This document shows positions 16,341-25,006 of a DNA stretch of 64,000 nucleotides, in pieces. The position numbers and the translations under genes are program-made. The stretch is from Actinomadura madurae. Its GTDB lineage: Bacteria; Actinomycetota; Actinomycetes; Streptosporangiales; Streptosporangiaceae. The DNA is taken from the NCBI RefSeq assembly GCF_900115095.1, contig NZ_FOVH01000010.1, positions 62,001-126,000 on the forward strand, written 5' to 3'. The notes below the pieces were generated by a model that worked only from the letters and a program-made list of their open reading frames with translations, searched no databases and had not been told where the DNA came from. Position 1 is the first letter of the stretch. Every line of letters starts with the position of its first letter.

Positions 16341-19151
16341 TTGACCGAGACTTCTCGTCCACGAGGGGATCGACTGCGTGCCGAGCTCGCTCGTCTTCGG
16401 GCTGCCGCGGGGGACCCCAAGCTCGCGACCCTGGCCCGTATGGCCAGCGACTCGAAGGGGGGCAAGAAGTGGCCATCGGTGATCGACGGCTGGTTCAAGG
16501 GCCCGTCGGTGCCCGGTGCCGACTCCACTGCTTCTTTTCTTCGCATGGTCGAGCAACTGCGGACGAAGGTGGGCGAGGACGCCGACTACCGGGCTCTGAC
16601 CGAGGCTGAGTGGACACACCTGCTGACGCAGGCCCAGCAGGAGAGCAAGAAGCGGCAGACGGGGCGTCCTCCGGCCGACCGGAGGCCAGTCACCGAGACG
16701 CCGATGACGCTGCCGGTGAGACCGACCGCCTTCACCGGCCGCCAGGACATGCTTCAGAACCTGCTCGGCCGGCTCGATCCCGACCGGTCGCCGCATGACA
16801 TGGTCGTCGTCTCCACGGTAGCGGGCATGGGCGGTGTCGGAAAGTCGGCTCTCGCCATTCACGCCGCTCACGAGGCCCGCGATCGCCGCTGGTTTCCTGG
16901 CGGGCTCCTTCACCTCAACCTGCACGGTTACGACCCACGGCACGGACCCGCCGACGCCGAGACCGTTGTCGACCGCCTGCTGACAGATCTCGGCATCAAG
17001 ACCCGAGACCTTCCGCCCGACCTGGACGGCAAGCACAGGCTTTGGCAACAGACTCTGGCCCGGCTCGCCGATCAGCACCGCCCGGTGCTGGTCTTGCTGG
17101 ACAACGTCGCCTCATCCAGCCAAGTGATGCCGTTGCGTCCGCCAACTCCGCACCGGATGCTCGTCACGTCCCGGCAGAAGCTTTCGGATCTACGTGCCTA
17201 CCGGATCGAGCTTCCCCCAATGGCAGAACCGGAGGCAGTGCAGCTGCTGGACGCCGCCCTGCGCGTGACCAACGACAGCGACGACCGCGTACAGCGCGAC
17301 CTGCAAGCCAGTCGGGACGACGATGACGGGCAGGCACATCGGATCGCCGCACTGTGCGGATACCTGCCCCTGGCACTCTGGATCGTCGCCGGACTGCTCA
17401 GTGACGAACCCCTGCGTCCGCTGGCCGACCTGGCCGACGAACTCCAGGAAGCGCACACTCGGCTGGACGCGCTCGGCTATCCCGGCATCGACGAGGAAGG
17501 CCGCCCCCTGGCCGTGCGAGCGGCGATGGATCTGTCCTACCGGCGATTAGATCCCCAGCAGCAGCGCGCCTTTCGGCTGATGGCATTCGCTCCCGGCCAT
17601 GACATCTCGACTGACAGCGCCACCGCCCTGCTGGACGGCGACCGGTTCGACGCCCGCCGCCTACTCGCCGACCTGGCCCGCGGACATCTGCTGGAGGCTC
17701 CCGCTTTCGACCGATGGAGCATGCATGACCTCATCCGTCTCTACGGCGCCGAACACAGCGCCGCACACTCCGCCGCCGACCACCGCGACCAGGCACTCGC
17801 ACGCCTCATTCAGCACTACTTGCGCCTGACGCGAGAGCGCGACGCCCGCCTGACAGCACCCGTCACTTCCAGCAGCGATCCGGAACCGAGGTCCAGCGCT
17901 TTCGCCGACCTGGACATCGAGTACCTCAACCTTACGGCGACCGCGTTCAGCGCCGTCGACGACCACTACGACCAAGTCCGCGATCTCGCCCTCTACCTGG
18001 GCGCCTATCTCAAAGCCCGCCGCCAGTTCGGCATCTGGATCGACCTCAGCGAGCGGATCCTCCAAGCCACCCGCGACCGCAAAGACCGCGCTGCGGAGAG
18101 CAAGGTTTTGTGCGCCTTGGGTGTGGCGTTGGAGGGCGCACGTCGCTACCCCGAGGCGGTCGAGGCGCATCGGCGGGATCTGCGCCTGTCCCGTGAGCTG
18201 GCCGACCACGCTGGGGAGAGGACCGCGCTCAACAATCTGGGCAGCGCCCTCCGAGGCGCGAGGCGACTACATGAAGGCATAGAGGCAACCCGAGAAGCAC
18301 TCAACCTCAGCCGCTCGCAGGGCGACACCGATGGCGAGGTCAGGGCGCTGATCAACGGGGCCGGCATTCAAGACGAGGCCCGCCGTTTCGACGACGCGGC
18401 CCGCAGCCTCCGCCGCGCGTTGACCATCATCCGCTCTGCGAACGGCGACCTGGAAGCCGAGATGGTCGCATTGAGCACGCTCGGCATCGTCCTGCAGCGC
18501 ACCGAACAGTTCGAGGAATCCATCGACGTCCTCAACGAAGCGATCACCGCATGCCGGCGTCTCGGGGACCGCCATGGCGAGGCTGCCAACCTGTCCCACC
18601 TCGGTATCGCCCTCGGACGAACGGGCGAGACCGAGACCGCGATCACCACGTATCGGAAGGCGATCGCGATCACCCGCGACATCGACGATCCGCACAGCGA
18701 GGCGCAGAACCTCACCAATCTCGGCATCTGCCTGGACGTCGCCGGGCGTCCCGAGGAAGCCGTCCCCGTGCTCCGGCGAGCTATCGCCCTTTACGAGGAA
18801 TCAGGTGATCCGCACGAACAGGCAATGGTGCTGGACGCTCTCGGCAATGCGCTCGAAGCAGCGGGACGGCCAGAAGAATCATTGGCCACGCTGACTCGCG
18901 CCGTCGCCGCGTTCCAAGCCCTGAACGACCAGTACCAGGAAGCCACGTCTCTGACCAACCTGTCGGCGGTCCAAGCCGGACTCGATCGCTATTCGGACGC
19001 CATCGATACTTGCAAACAGGCAATCACCATCTTTCAGGTTCTGGACGACCTGGACAGCGAGGTGCAGGCCCGAAGGAACCTACGGATCATCAAGAAGCTC
19101 GCCAAACGCGAGAGAAAAGGCCTCGTCAGGCGCCGCTGGTTCGGTTCGTGA
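16341..19151 (+). CDS. STAND (NB-ARC) NTPase with eight TPRs
   Basis: A 936-aa signalling NTPase. Residues 1-105 are a helical actinobacterial effector-associated/HTH-like domain (LARMASDSKGGKKWPSVIDG). The NB-ARC core has a P-loop GMGGVGKS (162-169), Walker B PVLVLLDNVAS (about 248-257), sensor HRMLVTSRQ, GLPL-like LCGYLPLALWIVAGLL and MHD motif RWSMHDLIRLYG (about 460). Residues about 585-905 form eight regular 40-residue TPRs (LxxLGxALxxxGRxxEAIxxxxxALxIxR). Start is TTG at 16341, behind a purine-rich GGAGGCGGGA stretch. Such proteins are switch-type regulators; in bacteria many are regulators and some are antiphage sensors. No separate effector domain is seen, so defence is only a possibility. 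Confidence 0.85.
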   Translation: MTETSRPRGDRLRAELARLRAAAGDPKLATLARMASDSKGGKKWPSVIDGWFKGPSVPGADSTASFLRMVEQLRTKVGEDADYRALTEAEWTHLLTQAQQESKKRQTGRPPADRRPVTETPMTLPVRPTAFTGRQDMLQNLLGRLDPDRSPHDMVVVSTVAGMGGVGKSALAIHAAHEARDRRWFPGGLLHLNLHGYDPRHGPADAETVVDRLLTDLGIKTRDLPPDLDGKHRLWQQTLARLADQHRPVLVLLDNVASSSQVMPLRPPTPHRMLVTSRQKLSDLRAYRIELPPMAEPEAVQLLDAALRVTNDSDDRVQRDLQASRDDDDGQAHRIAALCGYLPLALWIVAGLLSDEPLRPLADLADELQEAHTRLDALGYPGIDEEGRPLAVRAAMDLSYRRLDPQQQRAFRLMAFAPGHDISTDSATALLDGDRFDARRLLADLARGHLLEAPAFDRWSMHDLIRLYGAEHSAAHSAADHRDQALARLIQHYLRLTRERDARLTAPVTSSSDPEPRSSAFADLDIEYLNLTATAFSAVDDHYDQVRDLALYLGAYLKARRQFGIWIDLSERILQATRDRKDRAAESKVLCALGVALEGARRYPEAVEAHRRDLRLSRELADHAGERTALNNLGSALRGARRLHEGIEATREALNLSRSQGDTDGEVRALINGAGIQDEARRFDDAARSLRRALTIIRSANGDLEAEMVALSTLGIVLQRTEQFEESIDVLNEAITACRRLGDRHGEAANLSHLGIALGRTGETETAITTYRKAIAITRDIDDPHSEAQNLTNLGICLDVAGRPEEAVPVLRRAIALYEESGDPHEQAMVLDALGNALEAAGRPEESLATLTRAVAAFQALNDQYQEATSLTNLSAVQAGLDRYSDAIDTCKQAITIFQVLDDLDSEVQARRNLRIIKKLAKRERKGLVRRRWFGS

Positions 19152-19160
19152 GCCCAGCAG

Positions 19161-19205
19161 GTGGGCGTGGATTCCACGATCGCCCGGGCATACCAGCACG
19201 CCGCC
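19161..19205 (+). pseudogene. IS5-family transposase shred
   Basis: About 15 codons read VGVDSTIARAYQHAA, close to the invariant DST(V/I)VRAHQHAAG block around the first catalytic aspartate of IS5-type transposases. Nothing before or after continues the match. It lies between the STAND-TPR gene and the next regulator and marks the right edge of the debris-rich patch. It is short, so chance cannot be fully excluded. Confidence 0.5.
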
Positions 19206-19226
19206 GACCGCTCGCCGCGGTTCCGG

Positions 19227-20474
19227 TCAGGGGTGGGCGGGCGGTTCGGGCAGGGATGTGGTGAGGCGACTCACCACGAGGGGGCGCCTGCTGTCGCCCG
19301 GGTTCAGCAGGCGCAGCGCGTGCTGGTGGATCTCTGTGTCGTAGGGGACACGTTCGCTGTAGCGGAGGGCGAACTCCGGGTCGGTGCTGGTGAGGACCGC
19401 CTCCCTGACGGCGACCTCCAGGTGGGCGCGCCATTCCATGATCCCGGGGGCCTCGGAGAACGGGAGGAGGGGGCCCCGGTAGAAGCGGAGCGCGGTCGTC
19501 GTGTCGCCGCGTTCCAAGGCGCGCAACACGTCCACGGCGTCGCACGAGACGGGCGAGGTCAGGGTGTACCGGCGGTTGGCGATGCCGCCGCCGAGCGCGT
19601 GGCGCAGGTGGGACACCTCCGCCTTGAAGGTGGAGGTGCTGATGGGGCGGTCGCCGTAGACGGCTTCGCGCAACCGGCCGGGTGTGAAGCCGTCCGGCTC
19701 CAGCGCCAGCAGGGTCAGGATCTCCAACTGGCGAGGACGGAGCGACAGGGGCGTCCCGGCACGTTCGGCACCGCCCGTGCCGAGGCAGTGCACGCGGACG
19801 CGCGGACCGCGGGCCGGGAGCCGGCCGGCGCGGAGTTCGGCCTCGATCCTGGACACCAGGCTGCGGACCATGGTCATGGCCAGGGGGTGCGAGCGATCCC
19901 ACGTGGTGGAGATGTCGACGACGCCGAGGATGCGCCCGTCCGGGGCGCGGACGGGGGCGCAGTAGCAGACCCAGTCGTGCAGCGTCGCGACCAGGTGCTC
20001 GGCGGAGAACACGGTGCTGGGGCGGCCGGTGTGCAGCGCCAGGGACAGGGCGTTGGTGCCCATGGCCTGCTCGTCCCAGCAGCCTCCCGGCGCGAAGTTG
20101 ACGCGCTCCGCCCGGCGGCGCATGGTCCGGCCGCCGCACGTCCACAGGATCGTGCCGGACTCGTCGGTGATGGCGGTGACGAACCCGGCGTCTTCGGCGA
20201 TGCTGCGGAACTCGCCGGCGAGTTCGGTGAGGGGCCCGCGCAGCGGCGACCCGGTCCAGCGGTCGAGGGCCTCGCCGCCGGCCGAGGCGGGGGCGCTGTC
20301 GCGTTCGGGATCGACGCTCACCAGCGAACGCCGCCAGGACTCGGTGATCTCCGCACGCAGCGCTCCGGCGGAGGCATGGGACGACCCCGCACCCGTGCTG
20401 AGCCGGGGCACCCAGTGGGACCATTCCTCCACCAGGGCGCTTCGCCGTAGCCGGAGGCTGTCGTGTTCTGACAT
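19227..20474 (-). CDS. GAF-domain transcriptional regulator with C-terminal winged helix (alcohol-responsive type)
   Basis: A 415-aa regulator. The N-terminal half is the sensor seen in acetoin/alcohol activators of the AcoR/MimR kind: MRRRAERVNFAPGGCWDEQA, MGTNALSLALHTGRPSTVF, then CYCAPVRAPDGRILGVVDIS. Instead of the sigma-54 AAA+ domain it has an OmpR/SARP-like winged helix (LSLRPRQLEILTLLAL, then STSTFKAEVSHLRHALGG), so it should act with ordinary sigma factors. The ATG at 20474 is preceded by AGGCGA. It is divergent from the alcohol dehydrogenase at 20684 and shares its regulatory gap. A paralogue with the same architecture lies at 40183. It probably controls the alcohol dehydrogenase genes (inference). 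Confidence 0.85.
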   Translation of the reverse strand: MSEHDSLRLRRSALVEEWSHWVPRLSTGAGSSHASAGALRAEITESWRRSLVSVDPERDSAPASAGGEALDRWTGSPLRGPLTELAGEFRSIAEDAGFVTAITDESGTILWTCGGRTMRRRAERVNFAPGGCWDEQAMGTNALSLALHTGRPSTVFSAEHLVATLHDWVCYCAPVRAPDGRILGVVDISTTWDRSHPLAMTMVRSLVSRIEAELRAGRLPARGPRVRVHCLGTGGAERAGTPLSLRPRQLEILTLLALEPDGFTPGRLREAVYGDRPISTSTFKAEVSHLRHALGGGIANRRYTLTSPVSCDAVDVLRALERGDTTTALRFYRGPLLPFSEAPGIMEWRAHLEVAVREAVLTSTDPEFALRYSERVPYDTEIHQHALRLLNPGDSRRPLVVSRLTTSLPEPPAHP

Positions 20475-20538
20475 GGATTCGCCTGTAATGGGTCGGACGA
20501 GTACCCCATTATCGGCCCTCAGGCGGCGGGGCGCCCCG

Positions 20539-20556
20539 TCCGATCGGACAGGTGCC
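20539..20556 (+). promoter_or_regulatory. Shared alcohol-dehydrogenase upstream motif, copy 1
   Basis: TCCGATCGGACAGGTGCC lies 128 bp upstream of the alcohol dehydrogenase at 20684. The same 18 bases, with one change (TCCGGTCGGACAGGTGCC, reading on the minus strand at 29351-29334), lie upstream of the NDMA-type alcohol dehydrogenase. The 5' part is palindromic (GTCCGATCGGAC). Both copies point toward the dehydrogenase gene. This suggests a common activator, either the two-component response regulator or a GAF regulator (inference). Confidence 0.6.
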
Positions 20557-20683
20557 GGGGCGGGGGTATCCGGTCTAGCTTGGCAGCAGGTGTGACGAAC
20601 GCGATATCGGCAGGAGCCAGCTCGTAGTATTCGAGACACGGTGCGTTGCAGGCACCAGGTCGCGGTCGGCCCGGGAGGGTGAC

Positions 20684-21940
20684 ATGTCGCTGATGGCAGA
20701 CCTGACGATCGTTCACGGCGAGCCGGGCACGGGATGGAGGTGCGATGCGGGCCCCTGCGGGCCGCCGGATCTCGCGGGCGGCCGGCCGGCCGCGCCGCTC
20801 ACCAAGTTCCACGTCCCCGAGATCGTCTTCGGCCTGGGCTCGTTGGCCGAACTCGGCCACTGCGCGCTGCGGCTGGGCGGGCGCAGGCCGTTCCTGGTCA
20901 CCGACCCGGGACTGATGGAGACGGGCTGGGTGGACGAGGCGGTCGGCCACCTGCGCCGCGCGGGGCTGCGGCCCGTGCTGTGGCACGACGTCACGCCGAA
21001 CCCGAAGGACCACGAGGTCGAGGCGGGGTTCCGGCGGTACGCCGAAAGCGGCGCCGATGTGATCATCGGGCTGGGCGGCGGGTCCTGCATCGACGCCGCC
21101 AAGGGCGTCGCGATCCTGTCGGGCAACGGCGGCCGGATCCTCGACTACGAGGGCGTGGACCGGGTCGTCCAGCCGATTCCGCCCTCGGTGATGGTGCCGT
21201 CCACCTCCGGGACGGGCGCCGACGTGTCGCAGTTCGCCGTCATCACCGACACCGCGGAGCACGTCAAGCTGACGATCGTCAGCCGGACCCTGGTGCCGGA
21301 GACGTCGCTGGTCGACCCCAGGCTGCTGACCACCATGCCGGACTGGCTGAACGCGGCGACCGGCCTGGACGCCCTGACCCATGCCGTCGAGGCGTTCGTG
21401 TCGAGGGCGCACAATCCGCTGTCCGACAATCACGCCCTGCACGCGGTCAAGCTCATCATAGACAACCTCACGCGCACCCACCTGAAGCCCGGGGATGTGG
21501 ATGCCAGGGTCGCCATGGCGCAGGCGTCGCTGGAGGCCGGGATGGCCTTCACGAACGCGATCCTCGGCGCGACGCACGCGATGAGCCACCAGGTCGGCGG
21601 CCTGCTGGACGCGCCGCACGGGGTGGTCAACGGCGTGCTCCTGCCCCACGTCATCCGGGTCAACGCCGAGGCGCGGCCGGAGCGGTTCGTGTCGCTGGCC
21701 GAGGCGGCGGGGATCGCCGCGCAGGGCATACCGCCAAACGAGGCGGCACTGCGGTTCGCCGATCGGGTCCGCGCGCTGGCCGACGAGCTGGGCGTCCCGA
21801 AGGGGCTCGCCAGCCTCGGCGTCGCCGCGAGCGACGTCCCCCGCCTGGCGCGCACCACCCTGAAGGACGCCTGCATGGCCACCAACCCGCGGGACCTGGA
21901 CGTCCACGACGTCCAGGCACTGTTCAGCCAGGCACTGTGA
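20684..21940 (+). CDS. Iron-containing (group III) alcohol dehydrogenase
   Basis: A 418-aa cytoplasmic alcohol dehydrogenase. It has the nucleotide-binding motif ADVIIGLGGGSCIDAAKG, PSTSGTGADVSQFAV, and the metal site: Asp/His in DALTHAVEAFVS and the two histidines of ATHAMSHQVGGLLDAPHG. It has a 40-residue N-terminal extension before KFHVPEIVFGLGS. GGGAGG lies just before the ATG. The gene is followed five bases later by the sensor kinase and response regulator, so enzyme and two-component system are co-transcribed. The substrate is probably a short-chain alcohol. Being next to mycofactocin genes suggests it might pass electrons to mycofactocin via tightly bound NAD, as in NDMA-type enzymes (inference). 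Confidence 0.9.
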   Translation: MSLMADLTIVHGEPGTGWRCDAGPCGPPDLAGGRPAAPLTKFHVPEIVFGLGSLAELGHCALRLGGRRPFLVTDPGLMETGWVDEAVGHLRRAGLRPVLWHDVTPNPKDHEVEAGFRRYAESGADVIIGLGGGSCIDAAKGVAILSGNGGRILDYEGVDRVVQPIPPSVMVPSTSGTGADVSQFAVITDTAEHVKLTIVSRTLVPETSLVDPRLLTTMPDWLNAATGLDALTHAVEAFVSRAHNPLSDNHALHAVKLIIDNLTRTHLKPGDVDARVAMAQASLEAGMAFTNAILGATHAMSHQVGGLLDAPHGVVNGVLLPHVIRVNAEARPERFVSLAEAAGIAAQGIPPNEAALRFADRVRALADELGVPKGLASLGVAASDVPRLARTTLKDACMATNPRDLDVHDVQALFSQAL

Positions 21941-21944
21941 GGCG

Positions 21945-23312
21945 ATGCGGATGAGCGCCCCGGACCCCGCGCACGACCTCGGTGTCCTCACGGGCCTGCG
22001 CTCGGGCAAGCACTCCTTCTATCCGGCCTACGTGCGGTCCAACGAGCGGCTGGAGCACACGGTCGCGGCCCTGGACAGCATCTCCCGCGCCCTGGTGCGC
22101 ACCGCGGAGGGGCCGCGCGCCCTCGTCGAGGCGGTCGTCCGGGCCGCGGCCGAGCATCTGCAGGCGCACTGGCTACTGCTGGTCGTGGCGGACGGCGCGT
22201 TGCGCGCCGCCCGGCCGAGGTTCCTGCTGTACGCGGACGACGTGCTGATCGACGACGAGGCGTTGCTGCCCGCCGAGCCGCGGGAGCACCTGGCGGTGCT
22301 GCGGTCCCGGCCGTGGGAGGCCATGTCCGCCGACCCGGACGGCGTCTGGGTCCGGGCCCCGATGGCACTGGACGACGAGCCGGTCGGCGCGATCGCCGCG
22401 CGTCCCGGCCCGGGCGTGGAAATGGCCGACACCGACCTGGCGATCCTGCGCGTGCTGGCCAACCAGGCGGCGGTGGCACTGCACAACTCCTATCTGTTCC
22501 ACGCGGCGACGATGCTGCGGGGGCGGACGGAGGAGCTGTCGGAGGCGGCGGAGCGGCAGGCCCGGGACCTGGCCGCGCGCAACGCCGAGCTGGCCGCGAC
22601 GCAGGAGCTCCTGTTCGGCGCGATGCAGCGCCAGGCCCTGGACGACGAGCGGCACCGGATCGCACGGGAACTACACGACAGCGTCACCCAGTACGTGCTC
22701 AGCGCGGGAATGATCGTCGAGGTGTGCCGGGCGGAGCTGGCGGCTCAGGGCGGGCCGGCCGCCGCGATCGCCGGGCGGCTGGCCGAAGCAAAGGACCTGA
22801 ACCGGCAGGCGGTAGAGCAGTTGCGGGCCTCGATCTACGCCCTGCACCACACGTCTGAGGAGCCGGCGGGGCCCCTGCCGGTGATGCTGGAACGGCTGTC
22901 GACCGTGCACCTTCCGACCGACCTGGACGTGCGGGTGCGGACGGAGGGCGGCGCGGTGCCGCTCCCGCCGCATGCCGAGCAGTCCATTCTGCGGCTGGTC
23001 GGGGAGGCGTTGTTCAACTCGGCCGCGCACGGCAAGGCGAACCGGGCGCTGGTCCGGCTGCGCTACCGGCCGACCGGGGTGACGGTGAGCGTGTCCGACG
23101 ACGGAAGCGGCGACCCGGCCCAGCTCCGCCGTGCACTGGTGGTGTCGCGGGCCGGAGACCTCTCGGGTCGCCACCGAGGGCTGACGAACATGGCCGTCCG
23201 GGCGGAGGAGATGGGCGGCCGGCTGTCCATCGGACGGTCGGGGATGGGAGGCGTCATGGTACGGGTGGAGATCCCGCTGCCGGTGCTATCCGCAGGGGAA
23301 GGCCGCACATGA
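21945..23312 (+). CDS. GAF-domain sensor histidine kinase (HisKA_3 / NarL-type)
   Basis: A 455-aa cytoplasmic kinase without membrane helices. A GAF domain (residues about 45-185, ending AILRVLANQAAVALHNSYLF) is joined by a coiled coil (EELSEAAERQARDLAARNAE) to the HisKA_3 dimerisation domain with the phosphorylated His in DERHRIARELHDSVTQYV. The ATPase has the N-box VGEALFNSAAHGKAN and G-box VSVSDDGSGD. It begins five bases after the alcohol dehydrogenase stop and overlaps the response regulator start by four bases (ATGA). It resembles the kinases that accompany mycofactocin-linked alcohol dehydrogenases (MadS type as I recall the name). The GAF ligand is unknown, plausibly an alcohol or aldehyde. 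Confidence 0.9.
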   Translation: MRMSAPDPAHDLGVLTGLRSGKHSFYPAYVRSNERLEHTVAALDSISRALVRTAEGPRALVEAVVRAAAEHLQAHWLLLVVADGALRAARPRFLLYADDVLIDDEALLPAEPREHLAVLRSRPWEAMSADPDGVWVRAPMALDDEPVGAIAARPGPGVEMADTDLAILRVLANQAAVALHNSYLFHAATMLRGRTEELSEAAERQARDLAARNAELAATQELLFGAMQRQALDDERHRIARELHDSVTQYVLSAGMIVEVCRAELAAQGGPAAAIAGRLAEAKDLNRQAVEQLRASIYALHHTSEEPAGPLPVMLERLSTVHLPTDLDVRVRTEGGAVPLPPHAEQSILRLVGEALFNSAAHGKANRALVRLRYRPTGVTVSVSDDGSGDPAQLRRALVVSRAGDLSGRHRGLTNMAVRAEEMGGRLSIGRSGMGGVMVRVEIPLPVLSAGEGRT

Positions 23313-23998
23313 TCGGTGAGCTGGGGACGGAGACCGGGGCCGGAGCCGGCGCCGGGGAGGGCGCGGGAACCGTGCGGATCGTGCTGGTCGACGACCACGC
23401 GATCGTCCGGCACGGGCTGCGCTCGATTCTGGAGCGCGAGGCGGACCTGGAGGTGGTGGGGGAGGCGAGCACGGCCGCGGAGGCGCTCGTGGTCGTCGAG
23501 CGGACCCGCCCCACGATCGTCCTGCTGGACCTGAAGCTGTCCACGGGGGCCGACACCGAGGGCATGGAGCTGTGCGCGCGGCTGACCGGGAGCCATCCGG
23601 GGCTCGCGGTGCTGGTGCTCACCACCTTCCTGGACGACTCGCTGGTGGTGGAGGCGGTGCGGCACGGCGCCCGAGGCTACGTGGTGAAGGACGTGGACAC
23701 CACCGAGCTGCTGCGCTCCATCCGCGCCGTGGCCCGCGACGAGTGCGCCTTCGACTCGCACTCGTCCGCGGCGATGATGCGGTCGATGCGCATGGTCTCC
23801 GAGCAGCCGAAGTTCACCGAGCGGGAGCTGACGGTGCTCCAGTTCCTCGCGCGTGGCCTGAGCAACCGGGACATCGGCATGGAGATGTACATCTCGGAGA
23901 CGACCGTGAAGTTCCACCTCCGCAACATCATGCGGAAGATGGAGGCGAGCAGCCGCGCGGAGGTCGTCTACGAGGCCACCAAGATGGGCCTCATCTAG
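23309..23998 (+). CDS. NarL/LuxR-type response regulator
   Basis: A 229-aa response regulator: receiver domain with acidic pocket VLVDDHAIVRHGLR, phosphoacceptor Asp in PTIVLLDLKLS, Lys in GYVVKDV; C-terminal LuxR-type HTH FTERELTVLQFLARGLSNRD and ISETTVKFHLRNIMRKMEAS. It overlaps the kinase by four bases and forms a cognate pair with it. A glycine/alanine-rich N-terminal stretch of about 20 residues precedes the receiver and may not be part of the true protein if a later start is used. It is the best candidate for binding the shared motif upstream of both dehydrogenases. It is convergent with mftM; their stop codons overlap. Confidence 0.9.
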   Translation: MIGELGTETGAGAGAGEGAGTVRIVLVDDHAIVRHGLRSILEREADLEVVGEASTAAEALVVVERTRPTIVLLDLKLSTGADTEGMELCARLTGSHPGLAVLVLTTFLDDSLVVEAVRHGARGYVVKDVDTTELLRSIRAVARDECAFDSHSSAAMMRSMRMVSEQPKFTERELTVLQFLARGLSNRDIGMEMYISETTVKFHLRNIMRKMEASSRAEVVYEATKMGLI

Positions 23999-24969
23999 GT
24001 GCCGGTGTCGATGACGAGCCAGCCCCCGTGGTGGTCGTCGACGCGGAAGGGGTGCCCGCCGGCGCGGCCGAGGCCGGTGAGGGCGGCGCGGTCGACGACC
24101 CGCACGTGCCCGTAGGCGGCGGTGGGCTCCTCCTCGTAGGGGACGGCCACCACGACCCGCCGCCGGGCGAGCCGCAGCGCCTCCCGCACGACGGCGCCGC
24201 CCTGCGCGGCGTCCATGTGCTCCAGCAGGTGGATGGCGGTGACGGTGTCGACACAGCCGTCCGGCAACGGGACGCGTACGGCTTCGCAGGTCAGCGTGTC
24301 CAGCGGTGTTCCGCGCGCGGCCGCGACCGCGCGCAGCAGCCGCATGGTGCCGGCGGACAGGTCCGAGGCGATGACGTGGCCGCCGGCGCGTTCGGCGAGC
24401 ATGAGCGGCAGGAACCCGAAGCAGGACCCCACGTCGAGCACCGGGCCCGGCGGGACGAGGTCCAGGGCGCGGCGGTACACGGGCGCGAAGCCGGCGATCG
24501 ACGAGCACGCGGTGGCCCCGGCCGGGCGCCGGTCCTGCCTGATCCGCGCCAGCGTGTTGGCGTAGAACGTGCACCAGGCGCTCAGCGGGCCGTCCACGCA
24601 GCTGCGCACCACCCCGGTGAAGAGCCGCTCGAACACGTCGAGGCCCGACACCCAGCCGGGTGCGAACAGCTCCCTCGCGAGGAGCCCGGCCAGGTCGTTG
24701 TCGAGCTGCTCGGGACGCAGCCAGTGGTCGAGCTGGATGCGGCGGGCGCCGCGGTGCAGGCGGAAGTGCTCGGTCCGGATCACGGGGGTGCGGCCCGGTG
24801 CGGTGCGCGGCTGAGCGGCGGGCGCGCAGTGCCCGCTCGCGGCTGTCCGGGGTCGGGGAGGGGCGACCCGGACGACTCGGACGAGGTGATCGGTGTACCG
24901 GCCGGGCGGGTGCGGCGCGAGCGGGTCGAGCCGGTGCGCCGCCGCGGCGATGAGCTGGGCGGGGTCCAT
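23995..24969 (-). CDS. mftM: Mycofactocin oligosaccharide methyltransferase MftM
   Basis: A 324-aa class I SAM-dependent methyltransferase. The SAM site is VLDVGSCFGFLPLMLA, with VIASDLSAGTMRLLRA and VTAIHLLEHMDA. The N-terminal region carries segments I recognise from MftM (QLDHWLRPEQLDNDLAG, LFAPGWVSGLDVFERLF, LSAWCTFYANTLARIR) and the C-terminus ends HHGGWLVIDT. MftM methylates a glucose of the glycan chain on mycofactocin. I choose the ATG at 24969 (MDPAQLIAAAAHR). It is the last gene of the minus-strand run Mdo, MoxR, VWA, mftM, so it is co-expressed with the methanol-dehydrogenase-type enzyme rather than with mftA-F. Confidence 0.85.
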   Translation of the reverse strand: MDPAQLIAAAAHRLDPLAPHPPGRYTDHLVRVVRVAPPRPRTAASGHCAPAAQPRTAPGRTPVIRTEHFRLHRGARRIQLDHWLRPEQLDNDLAGLLARELFAPGWVSGLDVFERLFTGVVRSCVDGPLSAWCTFYANTLARIRQDRRPAGATACSSIAGFAPVYRRALDLVPPGPVLDVGSCFGFLPLMLAERAGGHVIASDLSAGTMRLLRAVAAARGTPLDTLTCEAVRVPLPDGCVDTVTAIHLLEHMDAAQGGAVVREALRLARRRVVVAVPYEEEPTAAYGHVRVVDRAALTGLGRAGGHPFRVDDHHGGWLVIDTGT

Positions 24970-25006
24970 CACGACGGCGCCGTCCCGGCGGCGCGGAAGC
25001 GGGACG

